Positions 56,159 through 64,000 of a DNA stretch of 64,000 bases are shown here, piece by piece; position 1 is the first letter of the stretch, and each line of letters begins with the position of its first letter. A program made the position numbers and the translations under genes. The stretch is from Thermococcus stetteri (GTDB taxonomy: Archaea; Methanobacteriota_B; Thermococci; Thermococcales; Thermococcaceae), in assembly GCF_017873335.1 (NCBI RefSeq), contig NZ_JAGGKB010000001.1, forward strand, positions 186,001-250,000. The letters are read 5' to 3'. The notes below the pieces were generated by a model, which was given only the letters and a program-made list of their open reading frames with translations, did no database searches and had not been told where the DNA came from.

Positions 56159-56632
56159 TCAACCAGTTGTTTCCTTCACCTTCTCCACGACCCGTATGTC
56201 CTCTATCCTTGTGAAGGGGTACTGTCCTCTCTCATCCTTCTCGACGGCCTTCACCATGTCCCATATCGTAAGCAGGGCGACGCTAACACCCGTGAGGGCC
56301 TCCATCTCGACGCCAGTCTTGTAGTAGGCCCTGACCTCGCAGGTGGCCTCGATGTAGTCCTCCCCAAACTCAAAGGTTATGTCCACGCCAGTCAGCGGTA
56401 TCGGGTGGCAGAGCGGAATCAGCTCGGGGGTCTTTTTCACGGCCAGGATACCCGCTATCTGGGCCGTTGCTATAACGTTGCCCTTCTTTGTCTTCCCGGC
56501 TTTGATAAGCTCGATTGTCTCAGGTTTCAGCCTTATCCTGCCCTTAGCAACGGCCTTTCTGAAAACGACGTCCTTATGGCCAACTTCCACCATCTTAACG
56601 CCCTTTTCGTCAACGTGGGTTAAATCCCTCAT
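56159..56632 (-). CDS. moaC: Cyclic pyranopterin monophosphate synthase MoaC
   Basis: 157 residues. Molybdopterin/tungstopterin cofactor step from the radical SAM product to cPMP. Core: [38 protein letters not shown], then [27 protein letters not shown] with the catalytic Lys. The tungsten enzyme at 14122 needs this cofactor. ATG at 56632; TATA GTTTTAAAC near 56663 makes the leader only about 8 bases. Confidence 0.95.
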   Translation of the reverse strand: MRDLTHVDEKGVKMVEVGHKDVVFRKAVAKGRIRLKPETIELIKAGKTKKGNVIATAQIAGILAVKKTPELIPLCHPIPLTGVDITFEFGEDYIEATCEVRAYYKTGVEMEALTGVSVALLTIWDMVKAVEKDERGQYPFTRIEDIRVVEKVKETTG

Positions 56633-56729
56633 GCCAATCCCCAAAGGAGTGGGAGGGCAAAGTTTAAAACCCTGACCCTCAGCTACACTTAGGAGCGGCA
56701 AAATTTTTACCACCAAATGGGGTGTTACC

Positions 56730-57659
56730 ATGCCCTCGCAGGCCATAGTGGTTGAGAACCTCATGAAATCATACGGGGACTTCAAAGCCGTGGATGGACT
56801 CACCTTTGACGTCAAAGAGGGGGAAGTTTTTGGTTTTCTGGGTCCGAATGGCGCAGGAAAGACCACGACAATTCTCAGCATGCTCGGCATCATAATCCCG
56901 GACGGGGGAAGGATAGAGATACTCGGGATGGACATGTCGAGAGAGCCGATAAGAATCAAAGAGCGCATAGGCTACCTCCCCGAAAACGCCACTATCTACG
57001 GTGAGCTTACCGCATGGAAGAATCTTGAGTTCTTCGCCAACTTCTACAGGATGAGCACTTCGGAGAAAGAAAAGAGGATAACAGAGCTCCTCAAGCGGGT
57101 CGGCCTCTGGGATGTCCGCTACCGAAAGGCCAAGACCTTCTCAAAGGGAATGAAGCAACGCCTCCTCCTGGCCCAGACCCTCATCAACGATCCGGACCTG
57201 TTGATACTCGACGAACCAACGAGCGGGCTTGATCCAGAAGGGGCGCATTTGGTCAAGGAGGTCATCCGGGAGGCGAAGGACAAAGGAAAGACGGTATTCT
57301 TCTCGAGCCATATTCTCAGTGAAGTGGAGGAGCTGAGCGACCGCGTCGGCATAATCGTCCGCGGAAGGCTCAAGGCCGTTGGGCCAATAGGGGAGATAAA
57401 GCGCCAGTTCATGGAACTTGAGGGCTACGAGATAAAGGTCGAGACAAAGGAGCCGATACCGGAGGTTCAGCATGAGCTTATTACCCGTGTCGAGCGCCTT
57501 GCTCCGAACAGGATCATCATCTTCGCCCGCTCGGACATAAGGGAGTGGCTCTCCAAATACCTCACCTCAAGGGGGGTCACCATTCTCAGCCTCGAGGTCG
57601 AGGAGCCCAGCCTCGAGGACGTTTTCATGAGGACTATCTACGGGAGGGATGAGGAATGA
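56730..57659 (+). CDS. ABC transporter ATP-binding protein
   Basis: 309 residues. Walker [12 protein letters not shown] loop [11 protein letters not shown], signature [15 protein letters not shown], Walker [18 protein letters not shown], and switch SSHILSE. The C-terminal 80 residues form a domain like that of NosF/CcmA-type exporters. It starts the operon with the exported NEW3 protein and the permease. Confidence 0.93.
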   Translation: MPSQAIVVENLMKSYGDFKAVDGLTFDVKEGEVFGFLGPNGAGKTTTILSMLGIIIPDGGRIEILGMDMSREPIRIKERIGYLPENATIYGELTAWKNLEFFANFYRMSTSEKEKRITELLKRVGLWDVRYRKAKTFSKGMKQRLLLAQTLINDPDLLILDEPTSGLDPEGAHLVKEVIREAKDKGKTVFFSSHILSEVEELSDRVGIIVRGRLKAVGPIGEIKRQFMELEGYEIKVETKEPIPEVQHELITRVERLAPNRIIIFARSDIREWLSKYLTSRGVTILSLEVEEPSLEDVFMRTIYGRDEE

Positions 57660-59782
57660 GGAAAGCCCTTCTCCTTTTGCTGTCCGCGTTACTCCTTCTG
57701 CCCCTGGTCAGCGCTCAACCCTACGTAACGGTCTTTGAAGGCCGTCTGGCTCCGGGACAGATGATAACCGTTGGAGATTACAGTGTCACGATAGTCACGT
57801 CCGCCGTTGGAAACCCATACCTTATGCTGAAGAAAGGGAGCGAGATACTGGAGCTCAAACCCTTCGAGTTCGGAGGCAAGGTGGAGCGCGATGGCATCAG
57901 GGTAGTTATGGGGAGCTACACTCCACAGGGCGGTTTCCTCGTGATCTCCGTCAAGCCGAAGTTAGTTGCCTCCCTCAAACCCAAGGTGGGGGAGAAAGCC
58001 TCGTTCAACGGCACAACGGTTGAAGTTACTTCAGTTGATGCCAAAACGGTCGGGGTCTCCGTAAACGGAGTCCTCAGAACACTCAAAGCTAACGAGAGCA
58101 CAGTGGTTGACCTATTTGCCCTCGAATACGATGGAAAGGAAATCAGAGTTTACGTTGCCGAACCCGCCTCCAAGACGGTAAACGTGGATTACACGGTCTT
58201 CTATCCATACAAAGAGGTTAAGACATCCGGCCCAGTTGACCTGCCGATCACAGTAACCAGCTCCAGCAACGTCGAGCTTAACCTGAAGCTTGGAATCCTC
58301 TCCCTACCCTCTGGCTGGAAGGCGAGCTTCCTCTACGGCGGCGTTGAGGTTAGGGAAATAACGGTTCCACCCAGGGGGACGGTCGGCTTAACCCTCCACA
58401 TTGAGCCGAGTGGGAGCGGTGTAATAGAGTTCACCGTTGGAAGCGTTACAGGTAGCCTTAAGGTCGAGAGCACTGGGGTAGAGGCATCCCTCCCGTACCT
58501 AAGCGTGGAAGCCGAGGCGGGGACAAGCGTGAGTGTGCCGGTTACCTTCACTGGAAGGGGTGAGGTAGAGTTCACACCTGGAAACGTCTCTCCGGTGTGG
58601 GACGTGTATTTAACGGACGGAAGGTACAGGCTGAGGAGCTTCGAGGTTGACGGAAGCTTCACTGCGGAGCTGGTGGTTGAGATACCGAGAAACGCGACCA
58701 TCGGGAACCACAGGGTTGAGTTCGAGGTTAACGGCCGGAGCTACGCTCTGGACGTCTATGTGTATAAGACCTACCTTGGCGAGCCTGCGAAGCTCACCGT
58801 AGTCCTCACGGACGAGAGCGGCAACCCGCTCAGGGGGTGGGTCTCCGTCGGCGGCGAGAACGTCACCGTGTCTCCAGCTGGGTCAGCGACTTTCGAGCTC
58901 AAGCCCGGGGAGTACACCGTGCTTGCCGGTGCAGAGGGCTCTTCCCCAGCTAAGGAAGATGTCAAGCTCTCCGATGGGGAGGAGAAAACACTAACCATAA
59001 AGCTCAAGCGTGCAGAATACTACTTCAAGGCCACCCTTGAGAGGGATGCCCTGGTCATAAGGGCCGGAAGCGGAGAGAGCGTCGCAATAACCGTTAAGAA
59101 TCTTGGCTCCAGGGACGACGAATACAGGGTCGCCGTTGAAGGTCTTCCCGAGGGCTGGAACTACATCCTCAGCCAAGACCCCAAAGGCACAGTCCCGATC
59201 GCGAGCATAAAAGTCCCAAGCGGGAAAAGCGGGAGCACCTATCTGGTCATTCTCCCGCCCTTCAACGCCGAGTCTGGAGACTTCAACATCACCGTGACCG
59301 TTTCAGGCTCTGGATCGAAGGTTGAGCTCCCCCTAAAGGTACATGTTGAGAACCAGGCATCCCTCCGGGTAAACGTGGACAACCCAACCCTGAGTGTCAG
59401 GGCGGGCGGAAGCACCGCAACAACTATCTGGCTAGATGCGATGGGAACCGTCACCAACGTTAAGTTCACAGTCCAAGCCCCCAGCGGCTGGGACGTTGAA
59501 GTCGTTCCATCAACAATTCCCCGCATTGGAATGGAAGGCAAAAACGGTGTTTACTGGTCCACTGGGCCAACCCAGGCAGAGCTCAGAATCCGCGTTCCAA
59601 AATCTGCACCCGCTGGTACGTACACCATCACCGTGACCGCCGCGGGCGATCAGGCGAAAGCGGAGACTGTGGTAACCGTTAGGGTTACGCAGGGCTCAGG
59701 GGGCACGTGGATCGGGGTCCTCCTCCTGGTGGCTGCATTCGGCGTGGTGATATGGCTCATGAGGAGGGTCGGCAGGAGATGA
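57656..59782 (+). CDS. Exported multi-domain surface protein with NEW3-type repeats
   Basis: 708 residues. Signal peptide (LLLLLSALLLLPLVSA), several beta-sandwich repeats, each with a GSGESVAITVKNLGS- or SGGSTATTIWLDA-like opening typical of NEW3/CARDB domains, and a final membrane helix (WIGVLLLVAAFGVVIWLM) with a basic end. Overlaps the ATPase stop (ATGA) and the permease start (ATGA), so it belongs to the ABC transporter complex as an outer subunit. Confidence 0.85.
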   Translation: MRKALLLLLSALLLLPLVSAQPYVTVFEGRLAPGQMITVGDYSVTIVTSAVGNPYLMLKKGSEILELKPFEFGGKVERDGIRVVMGSYTPQGGFLVISVKPKLVASLKPKVGEKASFNGTTVEVTSVDAKTVGVSVNGVLRTLKANESTVVDLFALEYDGKEIRVYVAEPASKTVNVDYTVFYPYKEVKTSGPVDLPITVTSSSNVELNLKLGILSLPSGWKASFLYGGVEVREITVPPRGTVGLTLHIEPSGSGVIEFTVGSVTGSLKVESTGVEASLPYLSVEAEAGTSVSVPVTFTGRGEVEFTPGNVSPVWDVYLTDGRYRLRSFEVDGSFTAELVVEIPRNATIGNHRVEFEVNGRSYALDVYVYKTYLGEPAKLTVVLTDESGNPLRGWVSVGGENVTVSPAGSATFELKPGEYTVLAGAEGSSPAKEDVKLSDGEEKTLTIKLKRAEYYFKATLERDALVIRAGSGESVAITVKNLGSRDDEYRVAVEGLPEGWNYILSQDPKGTVPIASIKVPSGKSGSTYLVILPPFNAESGDFNITVTVSGSGSKVELPLKVHVENQASLRVNVDNPTLSVRAGGSTATTIWLDAMGTVTNVKFTVQAPSGWDVEVVPSTIPRIGMEGKNGVYWSTGPTQAELRIRVPKSAPAGTYTITVTAAGDQAKAETVVTVRVTQGSGGTWIGVLLLVAAFGVVIWLMRRVGRR

Positions 59783-60705
59783 ATCCGGTCTGGAACATAG
59801 CCCTTAAGGAGCTCTACGTCTCGGTGAAGAGCAGGAGGTTCATCGTAATCGTTGCTCTCTACTTTATCATTTTCGGACTGGCCGTCTACGCCATCAAGGA
59901 CTATCTCGTGCAGATGGGTGTTCCAAGCGTTGACTCCAATGAGCTCAGCCTCTGGGGAGTGAGTGCCGAAATTTACACAACTCCTCTCGCGATGCTCTTC
60001 ACTGTCAACATGATGATAATAACCGTTCTTGGGGCCGTTCTAGGTGCGGCCCTTGGAGCGGACGCCATAAACCGGGAGGTCGAGAACGGCACAATACGGG
60101 TACTGCTCGGACACCCGGTTTACCGTGACGAAGTCATAAATGGCAAGTTCCTCGGCATGGGCTCTCTGATCACGGCAACTTATCTCGTCTCCTACGTCGT
60201 CATGGTCGCCGTCATGCTCCTCCTTGGAATCCCCCTCGACGGTGAATCACTCCTCAGGGGTTTTCTAGCGATCCTCATCACAGTGCTCTACACGCTCGTC
60301 TTCCTGTCCCTCGGAATCCTTCTCTCAACGCTCTCAAAGAAGCCGGAAACCTCAATGCTCGCCGGAGTTGGGCTCGCAATATTCCTGACGGTGTTCTATG
60401 GCATAGTGGTAAGCATAGTGGCACCAAAGCTTACCGGTCCCGAACCACCTCTGGGCACGAGTGCATACCAGATATGGGCGGAAGATCTCCACGTCTGGAT
60501 GAACAGACTCCACTCCATAAACCCCGCTCACCACTACGTTCAGCTCGTCAGCTACATCTTCGCTGGCGACGAGTTCTTCAACTACTACCTCCCGCTGGGC
60601 GACTCCTTCACCTACGGCTTCAACAGCCTCGCCGCTCTGCTTGTAATGCTGCTCCTGCCGTTTGCCTTAGCCTACGCCAGGTTCCTTACAAGTGACCTAA
60701 ACTGA
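59779..60705 (+). CDS. ABC-2 type transporter permease
   Basis: 308 residues, about six membrane helices (VIVALYFIIFGLAVYAI; MIITVLGAVLGAALGADAIN; ITATYLVSYVVMVAVMLL; FLAILITVLYTLVFLSLGIL; AGVGLAIFLTVFYGIVVSIV; LAALLVMLLLPFALAYA). The NosY-like motif DAINREVENGTIRVLLGHPVYR is intact. With the ATPase it forms an exporter of unknown substrate. The start overlaps the stop of the NEW3 protein by ATGA. Confidence 0.9.
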   Translation: MNPVWNIALKELYVSVKSRRFIVIVALYFIIFGLAVYAIKDYLVQMGVPSVDSNELSLWGVSAEIYTTPLAMLFTVNMMIITVLGAVLGAALGADAINREVENGTIRVLLGHPVYRDEVINGKFLGMGSLITATYLVSYVVMVAVMLLLGIPLDGESLLRGFLAILITVLYTLVFLSLGILLSTLSKKPETSMLAGVGLAIFLTVFYGIVVSIVAPKLTGPEPPLGTSAYQIWAEDLHVWMNRLHSINPAHHYVQLVSYIFAGDEFFNYYLPLGDSFTYGFNSLAALLVMLLLPFALAYARFLTSDLN

Positions 60706-60763
60706 TCCCCTCGTTTTTCTGTTTAAAAAACGAAACGGAAGTAGAGAAGGTAGAAAAGTGGGG

Positions 60764-63646
60764 TCATCCCTTGGCGACTCCCATCGGCCTCATTCTGGCA
60801 ACGAGGTTTGCTATTCCGGCCTCATGGACGACCTGGACGACGTTGTCTACGCTCTTGTATGCGCCGGGAGCTTCCTCTGCAACGACACGGAGAGAAGCGG
60901 CCCTCACGTATATGCCCTTCTGGAGGAGCTCGTTCCTGAGCCTGTCTCCGCGGTACTGCCTCGTTGCAGCCTTTCTGCTGAGAAGCCTCCCAGCACCGTG
61001 GCAGGAGCTTCCGAAGGTCTCCTTCATCGAGCCTTCTGCACCCGCTAAGACGTAGCTTGCCGTACCCATCGAGCCCGGGATGAGGACAGGCTGGCCGACA
61101 TCCCTGTATGCCCTCGGGACATCGGGGTGTCCTGCTGGGAAAGCCCTCGTTGCGCCCTTCCTGTGGACGACGACCTTAACCTTCTTTCCATCAACCTCGT
61201 GCTCCTCAAGCTTCGCTATGTTGTGCGCTACATCATAAACGATCTCCATCTCCATGTCTTCTGCCTTTCTCTTGAAGACCTCTTCAAAGCTCTCCCTGAC
61301 CCAGTGGGTTATCATCTGCCTGTTGGCCCAGGCGAAGTTGGCCGCTGCCTTCATAGCGCTGAAGTACCTCTGCCCCTCCTCGCTCTGGAATGGAACGCTA
61401 ACAAGCTCCCTGTCCGGCCATGGGATTCCATACTTCCTGTTGGCCTTCTCCATTATCCTCAGGTAGTCGCTCGCGACCTGGTGGCCAAGCCCCCTGCTTC
61501 CGGTGTGAACCATCACGACAACCTGTCCCTCAAAGAGGCCGTAGGCCTTGGCTATCTCCTCGTCATATACCTTGTCAACGTACTGAACCTCAAGGAAGTG
61601 GTTCCCCGAGCCGAGTGATCCGAGCTGGGGAGCCCCCCTCTGCTTCGCCTTCTGGCTTACGGCGTCCGGGTCTGCCCCTTCCATCCTTCCGCCTTCCTCG
61701 AGGTACTCTAGGTCCTCCTTCCAGCCGTAGCCGTTCTCAACCGCCCACTCCGCACCTTCGGCGAGGACGTCGTCAAGCTGCGTCCAGTGGAGTCTCACCC
61801 TTCCCTTGCTTCCCAGTCCAGAGGGTACGTTCCTAAAGAGCGTGTCCACGAGCTCCTTGATGCGAGGTCTTACTTCCTTCTCGGTGAGGTTGGTCCTGAT
61901 TAAGCGGACGCCGCAGTTGTGGACGACAACGCCGTTGGCTATGAAGTTGTGGGCCTCGTGATAGACTCCGATGTCGTAGAATTTGTCGTATGAAGGCCTG
62001 ACCTTCTCGACCTTTGCAACCCTCTCCGCAACAAAGCCGCCCTCGTAGCCCCTCTCCTTCGCGAACTCCTCGAAGGTCGGGAAGTCCTTCAGAACCCTTG
62101 GTTCTCTGTAACCCTCGTAGATGCTCCTCTCAACGAAGCGCCTGTTTACAACGTCCTTGACGGCTTCGTAGGCCTTCTTTACGCTCCCGGTTCTCTCGTA
62201 GATTTCCCTTGCTTTTTCAATGGCCATTCTGCGCTCTTCTCTAACGCGCTCCTTGAGCTTGAGATAGGCGGCCGCGATGAGACCCTTGGCCTTCTTTTCG
62301 AGGTCGTACTCGTAATTTATCCTCTCCACGAAGGCCTTAACGCTCTCCTCGCCCACTATCGAGAGCCTGTAGGTCACGCCCTTCCTTGACTTGACCTCGT
62401 AAAGGGTTGTCTTTATGCCGAACTCCTCCAGTAGCTTTGCAACGTCGCCGAGGAACTCGGCAAGGTTTTCGGAGAGGCTTTCATCCTTCGACTGGGTGAG
62501 GTTTATTGGGAGCGGTGTGTTGCCCTTGAACTCGACTATGCTTCCGTCCGCCGCGAAGAGTCCGGCCAGGAAGTTCCTCTTGACCCAGAGGGGGGCTTCC
62601 ATTATCCACCCGGGAACGTGGTAGGTTATCTCTGTCTTCTTGCCCCTCGGCATGCCGAGTTTCTCTAGGAAGAGTGCGAAGCTCCTCGATGTAACCCTTA
62701 GCTCCGCGGAGATGCTCCTACCCTCGTAGTGCCCGCTGGTTGTTTCGATGCTGTAACCCCTCTCGCGGACGTAGAGGTTCGCACTTATTCCGAGCCTCTC
62801 AAGGTCCTTCTTGAGCTCCCTAAGGGTTTCTTCCTTCCCGTAGAAGGCCAGTGTAAGTCTGCCGGACATTTCGCCGAGGTGGCCATCGCCGAAGGCAAAG
62901 CCCAGTATCCTAGCTATCGTTCCCACCCTGGGGTCATCCCAGCGGAGCGGGATCAGGTTTCTCTCGCGGAGGAAGTTCAGCACCTGGAGGTCCTCGTCCT
63001 TGAACGCATCCTCGTTGAGGACGATGCCCTTTCTTTCCTCGTATTCTACACCCTCGAAGGGGTAAACTATTACCAGCTCGCCTTCCTTTACGTCCCCCAT
63101 GTAGACGTATCCCTGGGGCGTTAGAACCGGGTGGTCCTCGCTGCCCTCTATTACCCTACCGCTCTCCGTCGTTATCCTCACGGCGAGTTCGTTCCCCTCG
63201 ACTTCCCTCTCGGCAACGAAGGCAACCCTTGAGGTGTCGTTGTGACCCTCGTCGAGGTTGTAGACCTTCACACCCTGGAGCTTGAACTTCTCGGGCAGCT
63301 CTTCAACTTTAATCCAGTATCCGTGCTCCGTCAGGACTTTTGAGCCTGGAGCAAGGCAATTGATGTCGTAGCCGACCCCTCCGGGGCTTATTACGCCCTC
63401 CTTTGCGTCAAAGGCGGCCACTCCACCGATTGGGAAGCCGTAGCCCTGGTGTCCGTCCGGCATTACTATGGAGTACTTGTAGATACCCGGGAGCATGGCG
63501 ACGTTGGCGGCCTGCTCAAGCGTTCTATCCTGTTTCATCTTCTCGATGAGCTGGTCGTCAGCGTAGACTCTTCCTGGAACGCGCATCCTCTTGTCGAACT
63601 TCGGTATCTCCCAGCGTATCTTGTCTATCCTCTTCAGCGGCACCAT
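60764..63646 (-). CDS. rtcB: RNA 3'-phosphate ligase RtcB with intein
   Basis: Precursor of 960 residues; the mature ligase is 479. RtcB joins 2',3'-cyclic phosphate and 5'-OH ends, the archaeal tRNA-intron ligase step. Extein motifs: [26 protein letters not shown], then [43 protein letters not shown] and [11 protein letters not shown] (the His that is guanylylated). ATG at 63646 follows GGGGTGAG. The intein sits just before the metal-binding Cys. Confidence 0.95.
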   Translation of the reverse strand: MVPLKRIDKIRWEIPKFDKRMRVPGRVYADDQLIEKMKQDRTLEQAANVAMLPGIYKYSIVMPDGHQGYGFPIGGVAAFDAKEGVISPGGVGYDINCLAPGSKVLTEHGYWIKVEELPEKFKLQGVKVYNLDEGHNDTSRVAFVAEREVEGNELAVRITTESGRVIEGSEDHPVLTPQGYVYMGDVKEGELVIVYPFEGVEYEERKGIVLNEDAFKDEDLQVLNFLRERNLIPLRWDDPRVGTIARILGFAFGDGHLGEMSGRLTLAFYGKEETLRELKKDLERLGISANLYVRERGYSIETTSGHYEGRSISAELRVTSRSFALFLEKLGMPRGKKTEITYHVPGWIMEAPLWVKRNFLAGLFAADGSIVEFKGNTPLPINLTQSKDESLSENLAEFLGDVAKLLEEFGIKTTLYEVKSRKGVTYRLSIVGEESVKAFVERINYEYDLEKKAKGLIAAAYLKLKERVREERRMAIEKAREIYERTGSVKKAYEAVKDVVNRRFVERSIYEGYREPRVLKDFPTFEEFAKERGYEGGFVAERVAKVEKVRPSYDKFYDIGVYHEAHNFIANGVVVHNCGVRLIRTNLTEKEVRPRIKELVDTLFRNVPSGLGSKGRVRLHWTQLDDVLAEGAEWAVENGYGWKEDLEYLEEGGRMEGADPDAVSQKAKQRGAPQLGSLGSGNHFLEVQYVDKVYDEEIAKAYGLFEGQVVVMVHTGSRGLGHQVASDYLRIMEKANRKYGIPWPDRELVSVPFQSEEGQRYFSAMKAAANFAWANRQMITHWVRESFEEVFKRKAEDMEMEIVYDVAHNIAKLEEHEVDGKKVKVVVHRKGATRAFPAGHPDVPRAYRDVGQPVLIPGSMGTASYVLAGAEGSMKETFGSSCHGAGRLLSRKAATRQYRGDRLRNELLQKGIYVRAASLRVVAEEAPGAYKSVDNVVQVVHEAGIANLVARMRPMGVAKG
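61916..63358 (-). other. Intein in RtcB, 481 residues, LAGLIDADG endonuclease type
   Basis: Residues 97-577 of the precursor. Block [14 protein letters not shown]; block [14 protein letters not shown]; endonuclease motifs [13 protein letters not shown] and [12 protein letters not shown]; block [17 protein letters not shown]; end VVVHN followed by the extein Cys. All splice residues (Cys1, His-Asn, +1 Cys) are present, so splicing should work. The two LAGLIDADG-like helices keep their acids (GDGH, ADGS), so homing activity may remain. Confidence 0.92.
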
Positions 63647-63698
63647 CTCTCTCACCCCTTCTTAGGTCTCCCTAAAGTTATTTTAAGGTTTCGAGGGA

Positions 63699-64000
63699 TT
63701 AGCTAAAGCTCGTGAAGCCTATCTCGTAGAGCTCGCGGAGCATGCGAAGGACTTTCCTGGCAGTGTGTTTGAACTTGTAGTCTTCAATGGCCCCCCATTC
63801 TCCCGACGACTGCTTCAAGTTTCTTTGTAGCTTTATCCTCTCCAAAAAGCATCTTGAAGAGATCTTCAGTTTTAAGCTGATATTCACTGCCTTTCAACCC
63901 TCCATCCTTAGCTAACTTCAAAACTATCAGCAGAGGTTTCTCCAGCTTCTTCCTGTTGCCGTGGAACTTGGGCAGAATTTTCATGAGCAGGGCAAGGTCA
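63699..64000 (-). CDS. McrB-like AAA ATPase, C-terminal end, partial and frameshifted
   Basis: The gene enters from beyond the window; the open frame includes DLALLMKILPKFHGNRKKL before a possible ATG at 63984, a stretch I associate with McrB-type restriction ATPases. The frame changes at six Cs (63791-63796; G6 on the coding strand): with one base less it reads ...VVGRMG-AIEDYKFKHTARK... to the stop. So it is a sequencing slip or a real frameshift. The final helix is RKVLRMLRELYEIGFTSFS. Confidence 0.6.

Overview
This window looks like chromosomal DNA of a hyperthermophilic euryarchaeon of the order Thermococcales, most likely Thermococcus. The signs are archaellum genes (ArlI, ArlJ), a tungsten aldehyde:ferredoxin oxidoreductase, EF-1alpha with EF-2, archaeal tRNA-modification enzymes (aTrm56, Taw2), AMP phosphorylase, archaeal TATA boxes (CTTTAAAG, TTTATAAA), genes tightly packed on both strands, and C/D-box guide RNAs between genes. 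Coding density is very high; no gene-free stretch reaches 300 bases.

Layout. 1-2972: end of the archaellum operon (arlI partial, arlJ), then pcm. 3013-6429: a HAD phosphatase, a C/D plus H/ACA guide RNA pair, a class III pilin with its prepilin peptidase, two ASCH proteins and an Lrp-like ligand-binding protein. 6577-14086: HAD hydrolase, archaetidylinositol phosphate synthase, aTrm56, a lipoprotein, SAM hydroxide adenosyltransferase, NadM, a Cas4-like nuclease, Taw2 and a tiny Cys-rich protein. 14122-22078: the tungsten oxidoreductase, tRNA-Leu(GAG), tRNA-Lys(CTT), a DEAD-box helicase, tRNA-Ser(GGA) and the translation block uS10, EF-1alpha, EF-2. 22231-34004: HD hydrolase, M20 peptidase, secreted proteins, a large STAND regulator, metallo-beta-lactamase, VIT-DUF835, TatD, and a surface-protein gene broken by what looks like a relic of an IS200/IS605 (TnpB) element. 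34036-44996: a DapA-family aldolase, ATPase, dihydropteroate-synthase-like protein, DUF72 and PHP proteins, the methylmalonyl-CoA accessory operon and the 5-oxoprolinase operon (pxpA, pxpB, pxpC). 45055-50232: Nob1 facing Fap7, a frameshifted radical SAM gene, and a HEPN-MNT toxin-antitoxin cluster. 50327-64000: NfeD protease with stomatin, MinD, AMP phosphorylase, MoaC, an ABC exporter operon, RtcB with a 481-residue intein, and the end of a McrB-like ATPase.

The most notable content is RNA. At least seven convincing, and up to nine possible, C/D-box guide RNAs plus one H/ACA candidate lie in short gaps. Several start within a few bases of a stop codon, and two sets are tandem pairs. From memory, three guides match conserved 23S rRNA segments. 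The second notable locus is the HEPN-MNT module: its promoter carries three 17-bp palindromes at exact 22-bp spacing, and it is followed by a ribbon-helix-helix/coiled-coil gene and two guide RNAs. Two genes are frameshifted at C homopolymers, which may be sequencing errors. All functional calls are from sequence reading and memory of families; no search was run.
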